From Bacteroidales bacterium (GTDB taxonomy: Bacteria > Bacteroidota > Bacteroidia > Bacteroidales > Muribaculaceae): a stretch of DNA of 64,000 nt. The notes below the pieces were generated by a model that was given only the letters and a program-made list of their open reading frames with translations, was not told the origin of the DNA and ran no database searches. The translations under genes and the position numbers were made by a program. Numbering within the stretch: the stretch's first letter is position 1; each line of letters starts with the position of its first letter. Below are positions 1 to 8,274 of the stretch, piece after piece. The stretch spans positions 1-64,000 of the forward strand of contig DXXK01000016.1 in the NCBI GenBank assembly GCA_019416425.1, given 5' to 3'.

Positions 1-122
1 CGCAAGATGAAGGCATACGGAAAGTAAGTATCCAAAATTAAAATGACCCCGTCGGCCAGGACTTCAAAAGGGTCAATCTAAAATAATTTTACAGGGTCAA
101 TCAAGACTGGCGCACGGGGTCA
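1..122 (+). mobile_element. Right end of an IS21-like insertion sequence (partial)
   Basis: The first 27 bases close a reading frame ending RKMKAYGK-stop, probably the tail of the element's last gene. Next come four copies of a GGGTCA-type repeat: TGACCCCGTC at 44-53 (inverted), GGGTCAATC at 70-78 and 94-102, and CACGGGGTCA at 113-122. Several subterminal repeats and a terminal CA are typical of IS21-family ends. The left end lies outside the window, so the family is inferred from this one end. The element appears to have landed inside a TlpA-like gene whose 3' part follows directly. Confidence 0.45.
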
Positions 123-344
123 GTCCGCTCTGGATTTTCCAGCGCGGCCACGGGCGGCGGCCGCATGGTTCTGGTAAACCCTGACGGCATCGTTCTGTCG
201 GTAGATCCCACCCCTCAGGAGGTTGAGGTCTTCCTGCAGGAACTCCTCAAGGAGAGACCTGAATCAGCTGATCAGCAGGATGGAGCCGGTGAGCATCTGT
301 GGAGTTGCTTCGGAACCGAAGATTTTTTTCGAAAACGTGTATAG
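123..344 (+). pseudogene. 3' fragment of a TlpA-like thioredoxin-fold gene cut by the IS
   Basis: The open frame continues straight out of the IS end and includes GRMVLVNPDGIVL followed by DPTPQEVEVFLQELL. This is the pattern of the last beta strands and helix of TlpA/AhpC-type thioredoxin proteins of Bacteroidales (cis-Pro region, 'DPDG' turn, 'NPSPEELE' helix). The CxxC part would lie left of the insertion and is not seen. The frame runs to a stop at 342-344 and so overlaps, on the opposite strand, the 3' end of the TPR regulator gene. The fragment is probably not functional. The assignment rests on a short C-terminal pattern only. Confidence 0.4.
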
Positions 345-1919
345 TCTATGTGTTACGGCTGAGCGGCCTATGCCGAGAATCCTTGCCATATTTGCCTGGG
401 GGATCTTGCATTTAATCATTATGGCCACATGCCAGTCCAAAGGAGACAGCTTGTCGGTGGCCAAGTCCGCAAGGGTATTCTTGAGTTTCGGGAATGCCTC
501 CGAAATCATCTGTTCCATATTGCTCCAATACTGGTCGTCATCGCTCATCAACAGATTGCCGTCTATTCTTCGTTTCAGCTCCTGGTATTCCGCAGATCCG
601 GCGATAAGGTCATGCAGAGGTGTGGAAAGTCCTTTTTCAAAGTTCTTTCGCAAAGTGGAGATTAGTTCCTCGCGCGATTGTTGTGCCGGAGGTTGGGGAT
701 GTAAAGCACTTTCAAGGCGTTTGATTTCAGAAAGAGCCACGTCTAATTCCAGCTTACGCCGTTTCTGTTTTTCATAAAATAGAAACAGGAGGAAAAACAG
801 AATGGTCAAGGCAACGGACAGAATCGTAATCCATACGCGCTTTTTATAGTTCGCTCGTTCTGCTGCGGCTCGTGCCCGTTCATGCTGCTCATAATTGTAA
901 ACTGTATGCTGCAGTATGGCCTGCTCGGCATCGTTCCGATTATAGAAATCCTCAAGGATGTCGTGGTATCTCAGCAAATGGGCCATTAGTGAATCCCCGG
1001 GAAGCTCTTGATATAATGGCGTGGAGAAGATAAGCCGATAACCATTGTGCTTATTCAGGACTTCGTCGGACTCTATAAGATTTCTGGCATACATCCATGT
1101 CGTGTCTGTGATATTGGCTCGTTCGTAGATGTCAGCCGCGATCGACAGGGCCGCGTTGCGCGATATCCTGTTTACCAGTTCTGGCGCATGTCGGACCAGC
1201 TTAAGGGCTGTGTCGTTACGTCCCATCTTGTAGAAAACCTCGGCCAGCAGCATTTTGGATTTTGTTGTCAGATGGACATTGCCATCCGGACAGAGTTCCA
1301 AGGCCCTTGAAGCGCACATTCTTGCTGTGTCAAGGCTATGCATCCGCATATAGGCCAGCCTCATGGAATGCAGGTTATGGATGAGACTGACGGTATCATG
1401 TCTTTTCTCAGCGATTCTATTCATTTCGCTGTAATATTTTACCGCCTCCCTGTTCAACCGCATGGCGTCAAGCACACGACCCGCATGGATCAGAATCTTG
1501 CAGTGGAGGAGACTGTTCAATGAATCGGATGGCAGGTTGTCCAGTGCCTTTTGATAATATCTCAGGGCATTCGGGTAGTCATTGAGGTCGTTGTACACTC
1601 GCCCCGCATAATAATAAGCCTCGTCGATAGTCGCAGGACTTTCGTTCCGCTTCGCGTAGTTTACAAACCCCATGATCAGGCTGTCGGAAACATGTGGTAC
1701 ATATATCTTGTCATTGACTTTCACTGACAGGAAGTCACGATAGTAACGGTCAGGGGATTTTAAAGTTTTGGGATCAATGGAATCAAGTAGCCTTTTAGCT
1801 GAGTCAGGATTGATGTTCGCAAGTCGGTCTATGCGTTCCAGAATTGGGTCATGCCGCTGTCTCGAACATCCGGACAGGAGACCTCCAAGTAAAATCAAAA
1901 TGTATACGAACCGTTTCAT
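264..1919 (-). CDS. TPR-repeat membrane regulator with C-terminal HTH
   Basis: The 551-residue protein begins MKRFVYILILLGGLLSGC, a lipoprotein-like signal with Cys-18. An upstream in-frame start exists but would bury this signal, so the start at 1919 was chosen. Residues about 60-330 carry tetratricopeptide-like helical pairs (for example YYYAGRVYNDLNDYPNALRY). One membrane segment follows near residue 365 (VWITILSVALTILFFLLFLF), then a charged coiled-coil linker. The C-terminus holds a helix-turn-helix (IPQANMARILGIGRSAVTHR). This layout is common in Bacteroidales regulators that sense in the periplasm and bind DNA in the cytoplasm. It is divergent from the peptide/export locus at 2205, so control of that locus is likely but unproven. 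Confidence 0.75.
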   Translation of the reverse strand: MKRFVYILILLGGLLSGCSRQRHDPILERIDRLANINPDSAKRLLDSIDPKTLKSPDRYYRDFLSVKVNDKIYVPHVSDSLIMGFVNYAKRNESPATIDEAYYYAGRVYNDLNDYPNALRYYQKALDNLPSDSLNSLLHCKILIHAGRVLDAMRLNREAVKYYSEMNRIAEKRHDTVSLIHNLHSMRLAYMRMHSLDTARMCASRALELCPDGNVHLTTKSKMLLAEVFYKMGRNDTALKLVRHAPELVNRISRNAALSIAADIYERANITDTTWMYARNLIESDEVLNKHNGYRLIFSTPLYQELPGDSLMAHLLRYHDILEDFYNRNDAEQAILQHTVYNYEQHERARAAAERANYKKRVWITILSVALTILFFLLFLFYEKQKRRKLELDVALSEIKRLESALHPQPPAQQSREELISTLRKNFEKGLSTPLHDLIAGSAEYQELKRRIDGNLLMSDDDQYWSNMEQMISEAFPKLKNTLADLATDKLSPLDWHVAIMIKCKIPQANMARILGIGRSAVTHRLYTFSKKIFGSEATPQMLTGSILLIS

Positions 1920-1962
1920 GTCAGTGTTGGTATTGTCGTTTGAGAGACTATTATTTATTGCG

Positions 1963-1970
1963 CAAAGATA
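1963..1970 (-). promoter_or_regulatory. -7 box for the TPR regulator gene
   Basis: On the minus strand the bases read TATCTTTG, matching the Bacteroidetes -7 consensus TAnnTTTG, about 44 nt before the chosen ATG. No good -33 TTTG box is visible at the usual spacing. Confidence 0.45.
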
Positions 1971-2128
1971 ACCCAAACTTTTCGATTATGCAATATGATG
2001 CATGGCAAATCTTTCATAAACTGATAAAAATCTGTCATCCGGACCTGCTTATGTGTTTAGAAAACGTTTATTTCAGGCACTAAACGATTTCTAAACACTT
2101 TTCTTGCTGACTTTTCTGATTTTTGCCC

Positions 2129-2136
2129 TAATTTTG
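2129..2136 (+). promoter_or_regulatory. -7 box for the peptide/export locus
   Basis: TAATTTTG matches TAnnTTTG. A weak -33 candidate (TTGC, 2104-2107) sits about 20 nt upstream. Transcription would start roughly 60 nt before the ATG at 2205. The 285-nt divergent spacer shared with the TPR regulator gene is the natural place for its control sites. Confidence 0.5.
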
Positions 2137-2204
2137 CCCCGAATTTAAACGCCAGCCTGTGATCATGGCGCAAATGAATTACGAACTAAATAACTGAATT
2201 TAAA

Positions 2205-2603
2205 ATGAACAAACAAATTGGCCGGCTGCTCCTGTTTGCGATGATGCTGCTCGCATCATGCACATGTACATATGCCGCATCTGGAGTGAGCCATTCCGTG
2301 GAGTTCAAGGTCCATGTCCAGACCGGATACGAAGGAAATGAGAAGGATAGGGACCCGGAAACTTTACGCAAACCTATGGCTCCCTTAGTCGGAACCATCG
2401 ATTCAGAGAATGGTATCCAGATTCCGGGTCTTGACAAATCTCAGGTACTCTCTTACGAATTATACAGTGAGGAAGCCTGTCTGGGAAGCTGGTGTGACGA
2501 GGCAGACCTCATTATGCAGCTGTCGGAGCAATATGGTTTCGTTGAAATCCGAATCAATATGCCTGAATATTATTTCTCAGGCTATGCCAACCTTCCTCTG
2601 TGA
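2205..2603 (+). CDS. Small secreted protein, DUF3244-like
   Basis: The 132-residue protein starts MNKQIGRLLLFAMMLLASC, a lipoprotein-type or Sec signal. The mature part carries 'KPMAPLVGTIDSENGIQIPG' and a closing beta-rich stretch (SYELYSEEACLGSWCDEADL, then VEIRINMPEYYFSGYANLPL). This resembles the DUF3244 family of small all-beta secreted Bacteroidales proteins, but that is pattern recognition only. It is the first gene to the right of the divergent promoter region and may be co-transcribed with the DUF1573 gene about 120 nt downstream. No enzymatic residues are evident. Confidence 0.55.
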   Translation: MNKQIGRLLLFAMMLLASCTCTYAASGVSHSVEFKVHVQTGYEGNEKDRDPETLRKPMAPLVGTIDSENGIQIPGLDKSQVLSYELYSEEACLGSWCDEADLIMQLSEQYGFVEIRINMPEYYFSGYANLPL

Positions 2604-2721
2604 TTAATTGTTCAAACGCATTTTTGAAGGAGGTGTAAGTGTATTTAAGTTTTTGTAATTTTCTGAGTGTCGTTATTGCATAGGCATTGAGAAATATACA
2701 CCATTGTGGTTAATGTTTAGT

Positions 2722-3600
2722 ATGAATAAGGTCAAGTTTATATTGATTATAGGATTTATTTCCTTATTCATTGTTTGGTCTGGATCGTGTTTACGTTCAA
2801 GCCAGGAGCAGCGTAGACATGCGGAGAAAATGGTGCGCGAATGGACAGGGAAAGAGGTTCAGTTGCCGGATTCCATGGCTCTCGTCAATGGGGAGACATA
2901 CTATGCGAACGATGCCGATTTCACCATCCTTTCGTATATCGATAGCGCCGGATGTACCGGATGTCATATGAAACTGCCGTTCTGGAAGCAGTACCTGCCG
3001 GTGGTGGATTCCGTTGCCGGCACATCCGTGGTGAGATTCCTGTTTGTGGTACAGCCGAAGTCCCTAACGGATTTGAAGCAGATTGTGGAACGGGCACAGT
3101 TTCCATATCCGATTTATGCCGACACAGTCAATGCAATTGCCATGACCAACCGATTTCCTGTTGACCTGGAGTACAGCACTTTCCTTCTTGACCGTGAGCA
3201 TCGCGTGTTGGCCGTGGGCAATCCGGTGCTGAACAAGTCAGTCAGAAAGGTGTATCTGGATATCGTCGGCAAGCGCGACGGAACTCCTGACTCTTCCCGG
3301 TCCTCCAGCTCCCGGGATTACAGTTATGATTTCGGGAAAATACGTCCCGGCATCAAGACGGTGCATACGTTCCGTCTGGAGAATACGGGCGCAGACACCC
3401 TTCGGATCGAGGAAGTCCTGACATCATGCGAATGTACCGAAGCCACGGTATCGTCTCGATATATAGCTCCCGGCAGTCGTTACGATGTCACGGTGACCTT
3501 CCGGGATACCGTCAAGGGGAAGTTCACTCGGGAAGTCCTCCTGAAGTATATCGGGATTGATAATGATAAAATCTTTGAGATTTCGGGAGAGATATTGTAA
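2722..3600 (+). CDS. DUF1573 lipoprotein with N-terminal thioredoxin-like domain
   Basis: The product is about 292 residues from MNKVKFILIIGFISLF. The signal ends near WSGSC, a likely lipobox. Residues about 60-180 look like a thioredoxin fold with an exposed CxxC (AGCTGCH) and a Pro-containing strand (NRFPVDLEYSTFLLD). Residues about 195-292 match DUF1573 (DFGKIRPGIKTVHTFRLENT, with SCECTEATV and the 'PG..Y.V.VTF' strand). Such TlpA-DUF1573 fusions are common in Bacteroidales and probably act in envelope thiol redox chemistry. It lies just upstream of the Cys-rich NVEALA peptide, whose disulfides it might handle (inference). Earlier in-frame starts at 2704 (TTG) and 2713 (ATG) are possible. 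Confidence 0.75.
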   Translation: MNKVKFILIIGFISLFIVWSGSCLRSSQEQRRHAEKMVREWTGKEVQLPDSMALVNGETYYANDADFTILSYIDSAGCTGCHMKLPFWKQYLPVVDSVAGTSVVRFLFVVQPKSLTDLKQIVERAQFPYPIYADTVNAIAMTNRFPVDLEYSTFLLDREHRVLAVGNPVLNKSVRKVYLDIVGKRDGTPDSSRSSSSRDYSYDFGKIRPGIKTVHTFRLENTGADTLRIEEVLTSCECTEATVSSRYIAPGSRYDVTVTFRDTVKGKFTREVLLKYIGIDNDKIFEISGEIL

Positions 3601-3692
3601 TTTGTATATAATTGATCGCATGTGTGATGATTAAAGGGACTCTGTCAACACCATGTGAAAACAATAACAATAAGAGTCTCAAGATAATTTAG

Positions 3693-3974
3693 ATGAAGAA
3701 AAAATCAGTAATCGTCGCAATGGCGTTCGCGGCACTCGCTGCCGCAGGCATCGCCGTTGCCGACAGTAACCACTCCGGCCTCTCGGATGTCCAGCTGGCA
3801 AACATCGAGGCGCTGTCAAATGGCGAAAACTATGAGGCGAAGAAATATAAATGTTACACATCGTTTAAGTACGAAACAGGATCCCTTGTTGTAAATTGCT
3901 TGAACTGTTCGTTCTTGCAAAATTATACAGACTCATTTTGGAACCTCCATGATTACTGCTACCGCAAGGGTTAA
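3693..3974 (+). CDS. NVEALA-family secreted pre-peptide
   Basis: The 93-residue product has a leader MKKKSVIVAMAFAALAAAG, then the family signature as LANIEALSNGE at about residues 35-45, and a C-terminal tail with four Cys residues in a compact, aromatic-rich segment. NVEALA proteins are small Bacteroidales secreted peptides, usually beside BF3164-type lipoproteins, exactly as here. Their function is not established. The strong signal and the neighbouring signal peptidase, transglutaminase-like protein and RND pump suggest the peptide is cut and exported. The gene has its own 90-nt upstream spacer and is followed by 270 nt with no convincing gene. Confidence 0.8.
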   Translation: MKKKSVIVAMAFAALAAAGIAVADSNHSGLSDVQLANIEALSNGENYEAKKYKCYTSFKYETGSLVVNCLNCSFLQNYTDSFWNLHDYCYRKG

Positions 3975-4244
3975 GCGTTCAAGAGATCTTGTGATAAAGC
4001 TAAATAATCACAGCAAATAACAGAAAGATTCAAGAACATGAAAGCGAAAGCCTTTAGATTTTTCTTTTAAGGAGTTACAAATCTCTTTAGGAAGACAGAT
4101 TTATGCGGCATGAGTAAAAGCTTTGTTTTCATGTTCGAATCTATTGGGATGATATAAAATTATTGTAGGAACTAAATAACCCTGTAATCGATTTAAAAAG
4201 GTCAGTAAAGTTTGATTAACGAACCTAACATTGTTAATAACAGT

Positions 4245-5339
4245 ATGAAAGTTCTATATAAACTATTGGAAGTAATCCTGTTTCTTTTTGGAGTCATATC
4301 CTGTTCAAAGGAATCCAAGTATGTTGAATACGGACAGGTCAGCTTCATCGACAAGTTTCCTAAGGAGATAACTCTTAAGGAGCAGAAGCCGTATATGTCT
4401 AACTTGATTGGCACACTTGACATAGTTGGACTTGACTCCGTCATCGTTTTGCTGAACTGGGAGTCGCCTTACCTCTCTGCATACTCGGCTAATTCAGGTA
4501 ACCCATTGGGACGTTTTGTGAAACAGGGGCAAGGCCCGGGGGAAGTCAGCGACCTCCCTGCTAATCTATCACTGACACGCAAAGAGAATGACATCATTCT
4601 TCGTTTCTCAGATTCAAATGAACTGAAGTATTTCAACCTGAACCTGACAAAGACGTTGGTTGAAGACCGGGAAATGTACGACACCATCAAAACATCGAGA
4701 CTGTTTAGAGAGGCTAAGGACATTATACCCTTGTCGGAAACCGACACTATTATATATCATCATACGTTCAACGGTGAAGGCGAATTATGTGGCAACATAC
4801 CTATAAGGCTGGTCAGAAACGGTGTCGAGAATATGATTACTAATCTAAGGTATCGAGAGGGGGGATTTGACGGTATTGGATTCAATACAGTGACTTTCGT
4901 GACCGCGTACAATCCCAGATGCGGAATCGTGGCCGAAGCGATGACCAAGATGAATCAGATCAATCTTTACTCCGTCAAGGACACGACATTCCGAAAGACG
5001 GTATGTGTCGGCAAGGAACTTGACGATGCTGCCGAGGAATATGCTAAAAACCTCAAGGACTGGAAGGTATGCTATCAGCAGGTGCAGCCGGTCGGCGACG
5101 GATTCGCGGCCCTCAGGCTGGAGAACGTCACCTCGGAGATATTTGACGAGGAGAATTTCGAAGCCTCGCTCCAGTTCTTCAGCTGTACGGGCGATCCTCT
5201 GCTTGAGATTAAGATCCCATTCACAGTCAACTCCTTCTTCATTGACGGCAGCGGCATACTCTATCTGTTCACACGTATGGGCGACAGCGAGTCCATATAC
5301 CAGTACGAGGTGCCTGAAATCAAGAAGCTCGCAAGTTGA
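4245..5339 (+). CDS. BF3164-type lipoprotein, six-bladed beta-propeller
   Basis: The 364-residue protein from MKVLYKLLEVILFLFGVISC has a lipoprotein signal with Cys-19. A TTG-started extension would only add residues ahead of this signal. The body has the blade pattern of TolB-like BF3164 lipoproteins: SPYLSAYSANSGNPLGRFVK, then QGQGPGEVSDLPANLSL (the family's 'G.GPGE' turn), and a last blade ISSRG-like FIDGSGILYLFT. It ends one base before the next gene's ATG, so translation is probably coupled. BF3164 and NVEALA genes occur together in many Bacteroidales, and a binding or anchoring role for the peptide is inferred, not shown. Confidence 0.8.
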   Translation: MKVLYKLLEVILFLFGVISCSKESKYVEYGQVSFIDKFPKEITLKEQKPYMSNLIGTLDIVGLDSVIVLLNWESPYLSAYSANSGNPLGRFVKQGQGPGEVSDLPANLSLTRKENDIILRFSDSNELKYFNLNLTKTLVEDREMYDTIKTSRLFREAKDIIPLSETDTIIYHHTFNGEGELCGNIPIRLVRNGVENMITNLRYREGGFDGIGFNTVTFVTAYNPRCGIVAEAMTKMNQINLYSVKDTTFRKTVCVGKELDDAAEEYAKNLKDWKVCYQQVQPVGDGFAALRLENVTSEIFDEENFEASLQFFSCTGDPLLEIKIPFTVNSFFIDGSGILYLFTRMGDSESIYQYEVPEIKKLAS

Positions 5340-5340
5340 T

Positions 5341-7311
5341 ATGACTTTAGGCCGATTCAGATTGTTGTTGTCGTGCGTCCCGCTGCTGTCAGTGGCGGGA
5401 TGCTCAAACGCACCCATGCCTGGATTCCTTGAGTATGCACTCAATGCTGCAGGACCGAACCGCGCCAAGATGGAACGGGTACTTGAACATTATGAAGCCA
5501 GTCCGGAGAAACTTGCCGCAGCCCGGTACCTGATATCTGCCATGCCGTTCCACGGGACCAGACAAGGCCCTGGATTGGACCGATACCGCGAGTATTACGC
5601 CATGTTCTCGAAGTCCGGTATCGACGCGCTGCCCGTCGTGGATTCGTTGCAGAAACTTCCGGATGCCTTCTCGGCCGACCGACTTAAACTGTCACTCGAT
5701 ATCAACGACATATCCGATGAGTATCTGATCCACCACATAGACCGCTCGTTCCGGACGCGTGACAACACCCCCTGGGGCAGACAGGTTGATTTCGACATGT
5801 TCCTCAGGTATGTGCTTCCGTACCGTATCAAGAACGAGGAGCCGGAAGCGTGGCTCGACTCGCTGGACAGGGAATGGATTCCGGTACGCGACAGTCTTGC
5901 CGCGATTCCCGAGATGCGGGACCCGGTCAAGGTCGCTCTTGCCGTAGCTAAGAAATGGAATGAAAAGGAATTCCACTGGACAGGCAAACTGCCCGAAGGC
6001 CCCGGAATCGGGGTAAGTGCCGTAACCGGGAAGGCCGGGACATGCCTTGAGTTCGCCCACGGACTGATCTATCTGCTGCGATGGTTCGGACTCCCCGTCA
6101 CCATCGATATGGTGAGCGTGCGCGGCACAAACAACTCTCGTCATTTCTGGCCTGTGATGCCGAGTGCGAACGGCACCGTGATGGTGGCCGCTACCGAATA
6201 TCCCGAGTTCGTCAGCGTTCCTGGATTCGACATTTATGCCGCCAAGATCTATCGGTCGGAATTCGGCATCAATAAGGATTACCTGAGGTTCGCACGGGAG
6301 GGAACGGAGTTGCCGCCGCAGTTCGCGGTGCCGCTGATCCGTGACGTGACCGCCGATTACTATGCCGACAGGAAACGCTGTTTCGACCTTACGTTCGAGC
6401 TGGACGACTCGGATGACGGCCCGGTGCTGCTCGGCATGTCGCGTTACCGCGACTGGCTGCCTGTCGACATTGTGTATCCCAAGGATGGAAAGGCCACGTT
6501 CCGGAATGTGCGCGGCGGCGTGGTCGCCGTGGCCGGAAGGATGAAGAACGGGCGGCTACAGCCAATCACGCCTCCTTGCGTGGTGGATTCCTTAACCGGT
6601 GGGTTGCGTGCCATCGTGCCCTCCGGTGAGAAACACCGGATCACCCTCTATTCCAAATTCACTGTCGACAGATACAACAGTGATTTCGTGGAACGTCTGG
6701 CGGGAGGCAGGATAGAGGGAGCCAACCGCAAGGACTTCGCGGATGCCGTTATCCTCCACACCATCCGGGAATACCCCTACCGTAAATTCTGTGTCGCAGG
6801 GCTCGACTCCACAGCCGGACCGTTCAGGTATGTACGATACATCGGTGCGGATTCCACATGGTGCGACATCTCGGAGCTGTCGCTCTATGCCTCGGCGGCC
6901 GACACCGTTCCGTTGACCGGCGACGCCTTCGGCACTCCGGGACTGCCCGATGACGCAGGACTCCATCTGCCTCGCTTCGCATGGGACGGCAACACGTTGA
7001 CGTCATTCCACGCCGAGACTCCCTCCGGAGGGTGGACGGCTGTCGACCTCGGCAGGCCCCGTCATATCTCAAAGGCCGTCTACACCGGCCGGAACCGCGA
7101 CAACTACATCAACCGGGGAACGGTATATGAACTCTTCTGGTACGACAACGGCCGGTGGATCTCGGCCGGGAAAAGAAAAGCCGAGGCGGACAGTGTGGTT
7201 TTCGAGGTGCCCGTGGGAGCGCTATATTATCTCAAAGGCCATGGTGGCGGAAAACAGGAACGTATCTTCGAATATGATTCCCGACGGTGTCCGCCGCAGA
7301 TATGGTGGTAG
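5341..7311 (+). CDS. Transglutaminase-like lipoprotein with discoidin-like C-terminus
   Basis: The 656-residue protein starts MTLGRFRLLLSCVPLLSVAGC (lipobox, Cys about 21). The transglutaminase-like core is near residues 215-275: Cys in TGKAGTCLEFAHGLIYLLRW, His in TNNSRHFWPV, and an acidic residue shortly after would form the papain-like triad. The C-terminal part (about 540-656) resembles an F5/8 (discoidin) fold with VDLGRPRHISKAVYTGRNRD and a closing ELFWYDNGRW strand. The upstream open frame is much longer but overlaps the propeller gene, and the ATG at 5341 with the lipobox decides the start. It might cross-link or cut peptides, and its link to the NVEALA peptide is contextual. Confidence 0.8.
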   Translation: MTLGRFRLLLSCVPLLSVAGCSNAPMPGFLEYALNAAGPNRAKMERVLEHYEASPEKLAAARYLISAMPFHGTRQGPGLDRYREYYAMFSKSGIDALPVVDSLQKLPDAFSADRLKLSLDINDISDEYLIHHIDRSFRTRDNTPWGRQVDFDMFLRYVLPYRIKNEEPEAWLDSLDREWIPVRDSLAAIPEMRDPVKVALAVAKKWNEKEFHWTGKLPEGPGIGVSAVTGKAGTCLEFAHGLIYLLRWFGLPVTIDMVSVRGTNNSRHFWPVMPSANGTVMVAATEYPEFVSVPGFDIYAAKIYRSEFGINKDYLRFAREGTELPPQFAVPLIRDVTADYYADRKRCFDLTFELDDSDDGPVLLGMSRYRDWLPVDIVYPKDGKATFRNVRGGVVAVAGRMKNGRLQPITPPCVVDSLTGGLRAIVPSGEKHRITLYSKFTVDRYNSDFVERLAGGRIEGANRKDFADAVILHTIREYPYRKFCVAGLDSTAGPFRYVRYIGADSTWCDISELSLYASAADTVPLTGDAFGTPGLPDDAGLHLPRFAWDGNTLTSFHAETPSGGWTAVDLGRPRHISKAVYTGRNRDNYINRGTVYELFWYDNGRWISAGKRKAEADSVVFEVPVGALYYLKGHGGGKQERIFEYDSRRCPPQIWW

Positions 7312-7326
7312 CTCAAACCATGCAGT

Positions 7327-8274
7327 ATGAGGAAACGGACTGTGTACAAGTGGCTGTCGAGGGGTGCGGATGCCGTGATCTGCATCTTCCTGCTGCTGTT
7401 GGCCTGGATTCTGGTCCAGGTGGTGTTCGTTGCCTCGTTCACGATACCGTCGGACAGCATGACGCCGACCGTACGGCCCGGCGACCGGATTCTGGTGAAC
7501 AAGCTTGTGGCCGGCGGACGGATCTTCAATATGTGCCGTCCGTTGAGATACGAGCGGTTCAGCGTCCACAGGCTTCCCGGTCTCGGCAAGTTGCGGCGAG
7601 ACGACGCGGTTGTCTTCAATTTCCCACACCGGCATGATTGGGACAGCGTGGGTATGGACGTGAACATGTATTATCTCAAGAGGCTTGTGGCGCTTCCGGG
7701 CGACACTGTCCGGATCCGCAACGGCATGACCTATGTCATGGAATGGTCCGGGAATCCCTCCGGTACCGATCTCCCAAGAACGACTCCTCATGGTTACCTG
7801 CCCGGGCAGCGGAGGATGATGGAGATGATTCGCCGATACGCGCGGATGGAGTCCGATACCTCTAAATGGCCCATCGTGATGCGGGCGTTTCCCAATGACT
7901 CCGCCGTGAACTGGACGATAAGCGAATTCGGACCTCTGTTCATTCCCGGAAGGGGGTTGTCCATACGGCTCAATCCCCGCAATGTGCTGATATATGGACG
8001 CTACATTGAGTATGAGACAGGGGAGAAGCCGGTGCCGGACAACACGGGGGACTATTTCATCAACGGACTGGGGAAAGTCGCGGAGTATACTTTCCGCGAG
8101 AACTACTATTTCACGCAAGGGGACAACAGTTCCGACTCGCGCGACTCGCGGTACTGGGGTCTGCTGCCGGAACACTGCATCGTGGGTAAGGCCGCGATGA
8201 TATGGGATTCCAAGTCAAGAACAACAGGAGAGAGAAGATGGGAAAGGATAGGCAGGAATCTGGCACTGCGATGA
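7327..8274 (+). CDS. lepB: Signal peptidase I (extra, locus-specific copy)
   Basis: The 315-residue protein has one N-terminal membrane segment (ADAVICIFLLLLAWILVQVV), then the Ser box FTIPSDSMTPTVRPGD (catalytic Ser in SDSM), the Lys box YYLKRLVALPGD (catalytic Lys) and the last conserved box GDNSSDSRDSRYWG. All catalytic elements of type I signal peptidase are present. The insert between the Lys box and the final box fits the larger Bacteroidales enzymes. It sits 15 nt after the transglutaminase-like gene and overlaps the next gene by 37 nt. A dedicated signal peptidase inside a peptide/export operon suggests that it trims the NVEALA precursor (inference). Confidence 0.92.
   Translation: MRKRTVYKWLSRGADAVICIFLLLLAWILVQVVFVASFTIPSDSMTPTVRPGDRILVNKLVAGGRIFNMCRPLRYERFSVHRLPGLGKLRRDDAVVFNFPHRHDWDSVGMDVNMYYLKRLVALPGDTVRIRNGMTYVMEWSGNPSGTDLPRTTPHGYLPGQRRMMEMIRRYARMESDTSKWPIVMRAFPNDSAVNWTISEFGPLFIPGRGLSIRLNPRNVLIYGRYIEYETGEKPVPDNTGDYFINGLGKVAEYTFRENYYFTQGDNSSDSRDSRYWGLLPEHCIVGKAAMIWDSKSRTTGERRWERIGRNLALR

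Noticed and set aside
4020..4190. A second small peptide gene between the NVEALA and propeller genes
   Set aside because: The short frames here (for example MKAKAFRFFF) lack a leader and the family signature.
5005..5340. A 5' extension of the transglutaminase-like gene
   Set aside because: It overlaps the propeller gene in another frame, is rich in Ser/Arg without family similarity, and the lipobox start at 5341 is decisive.
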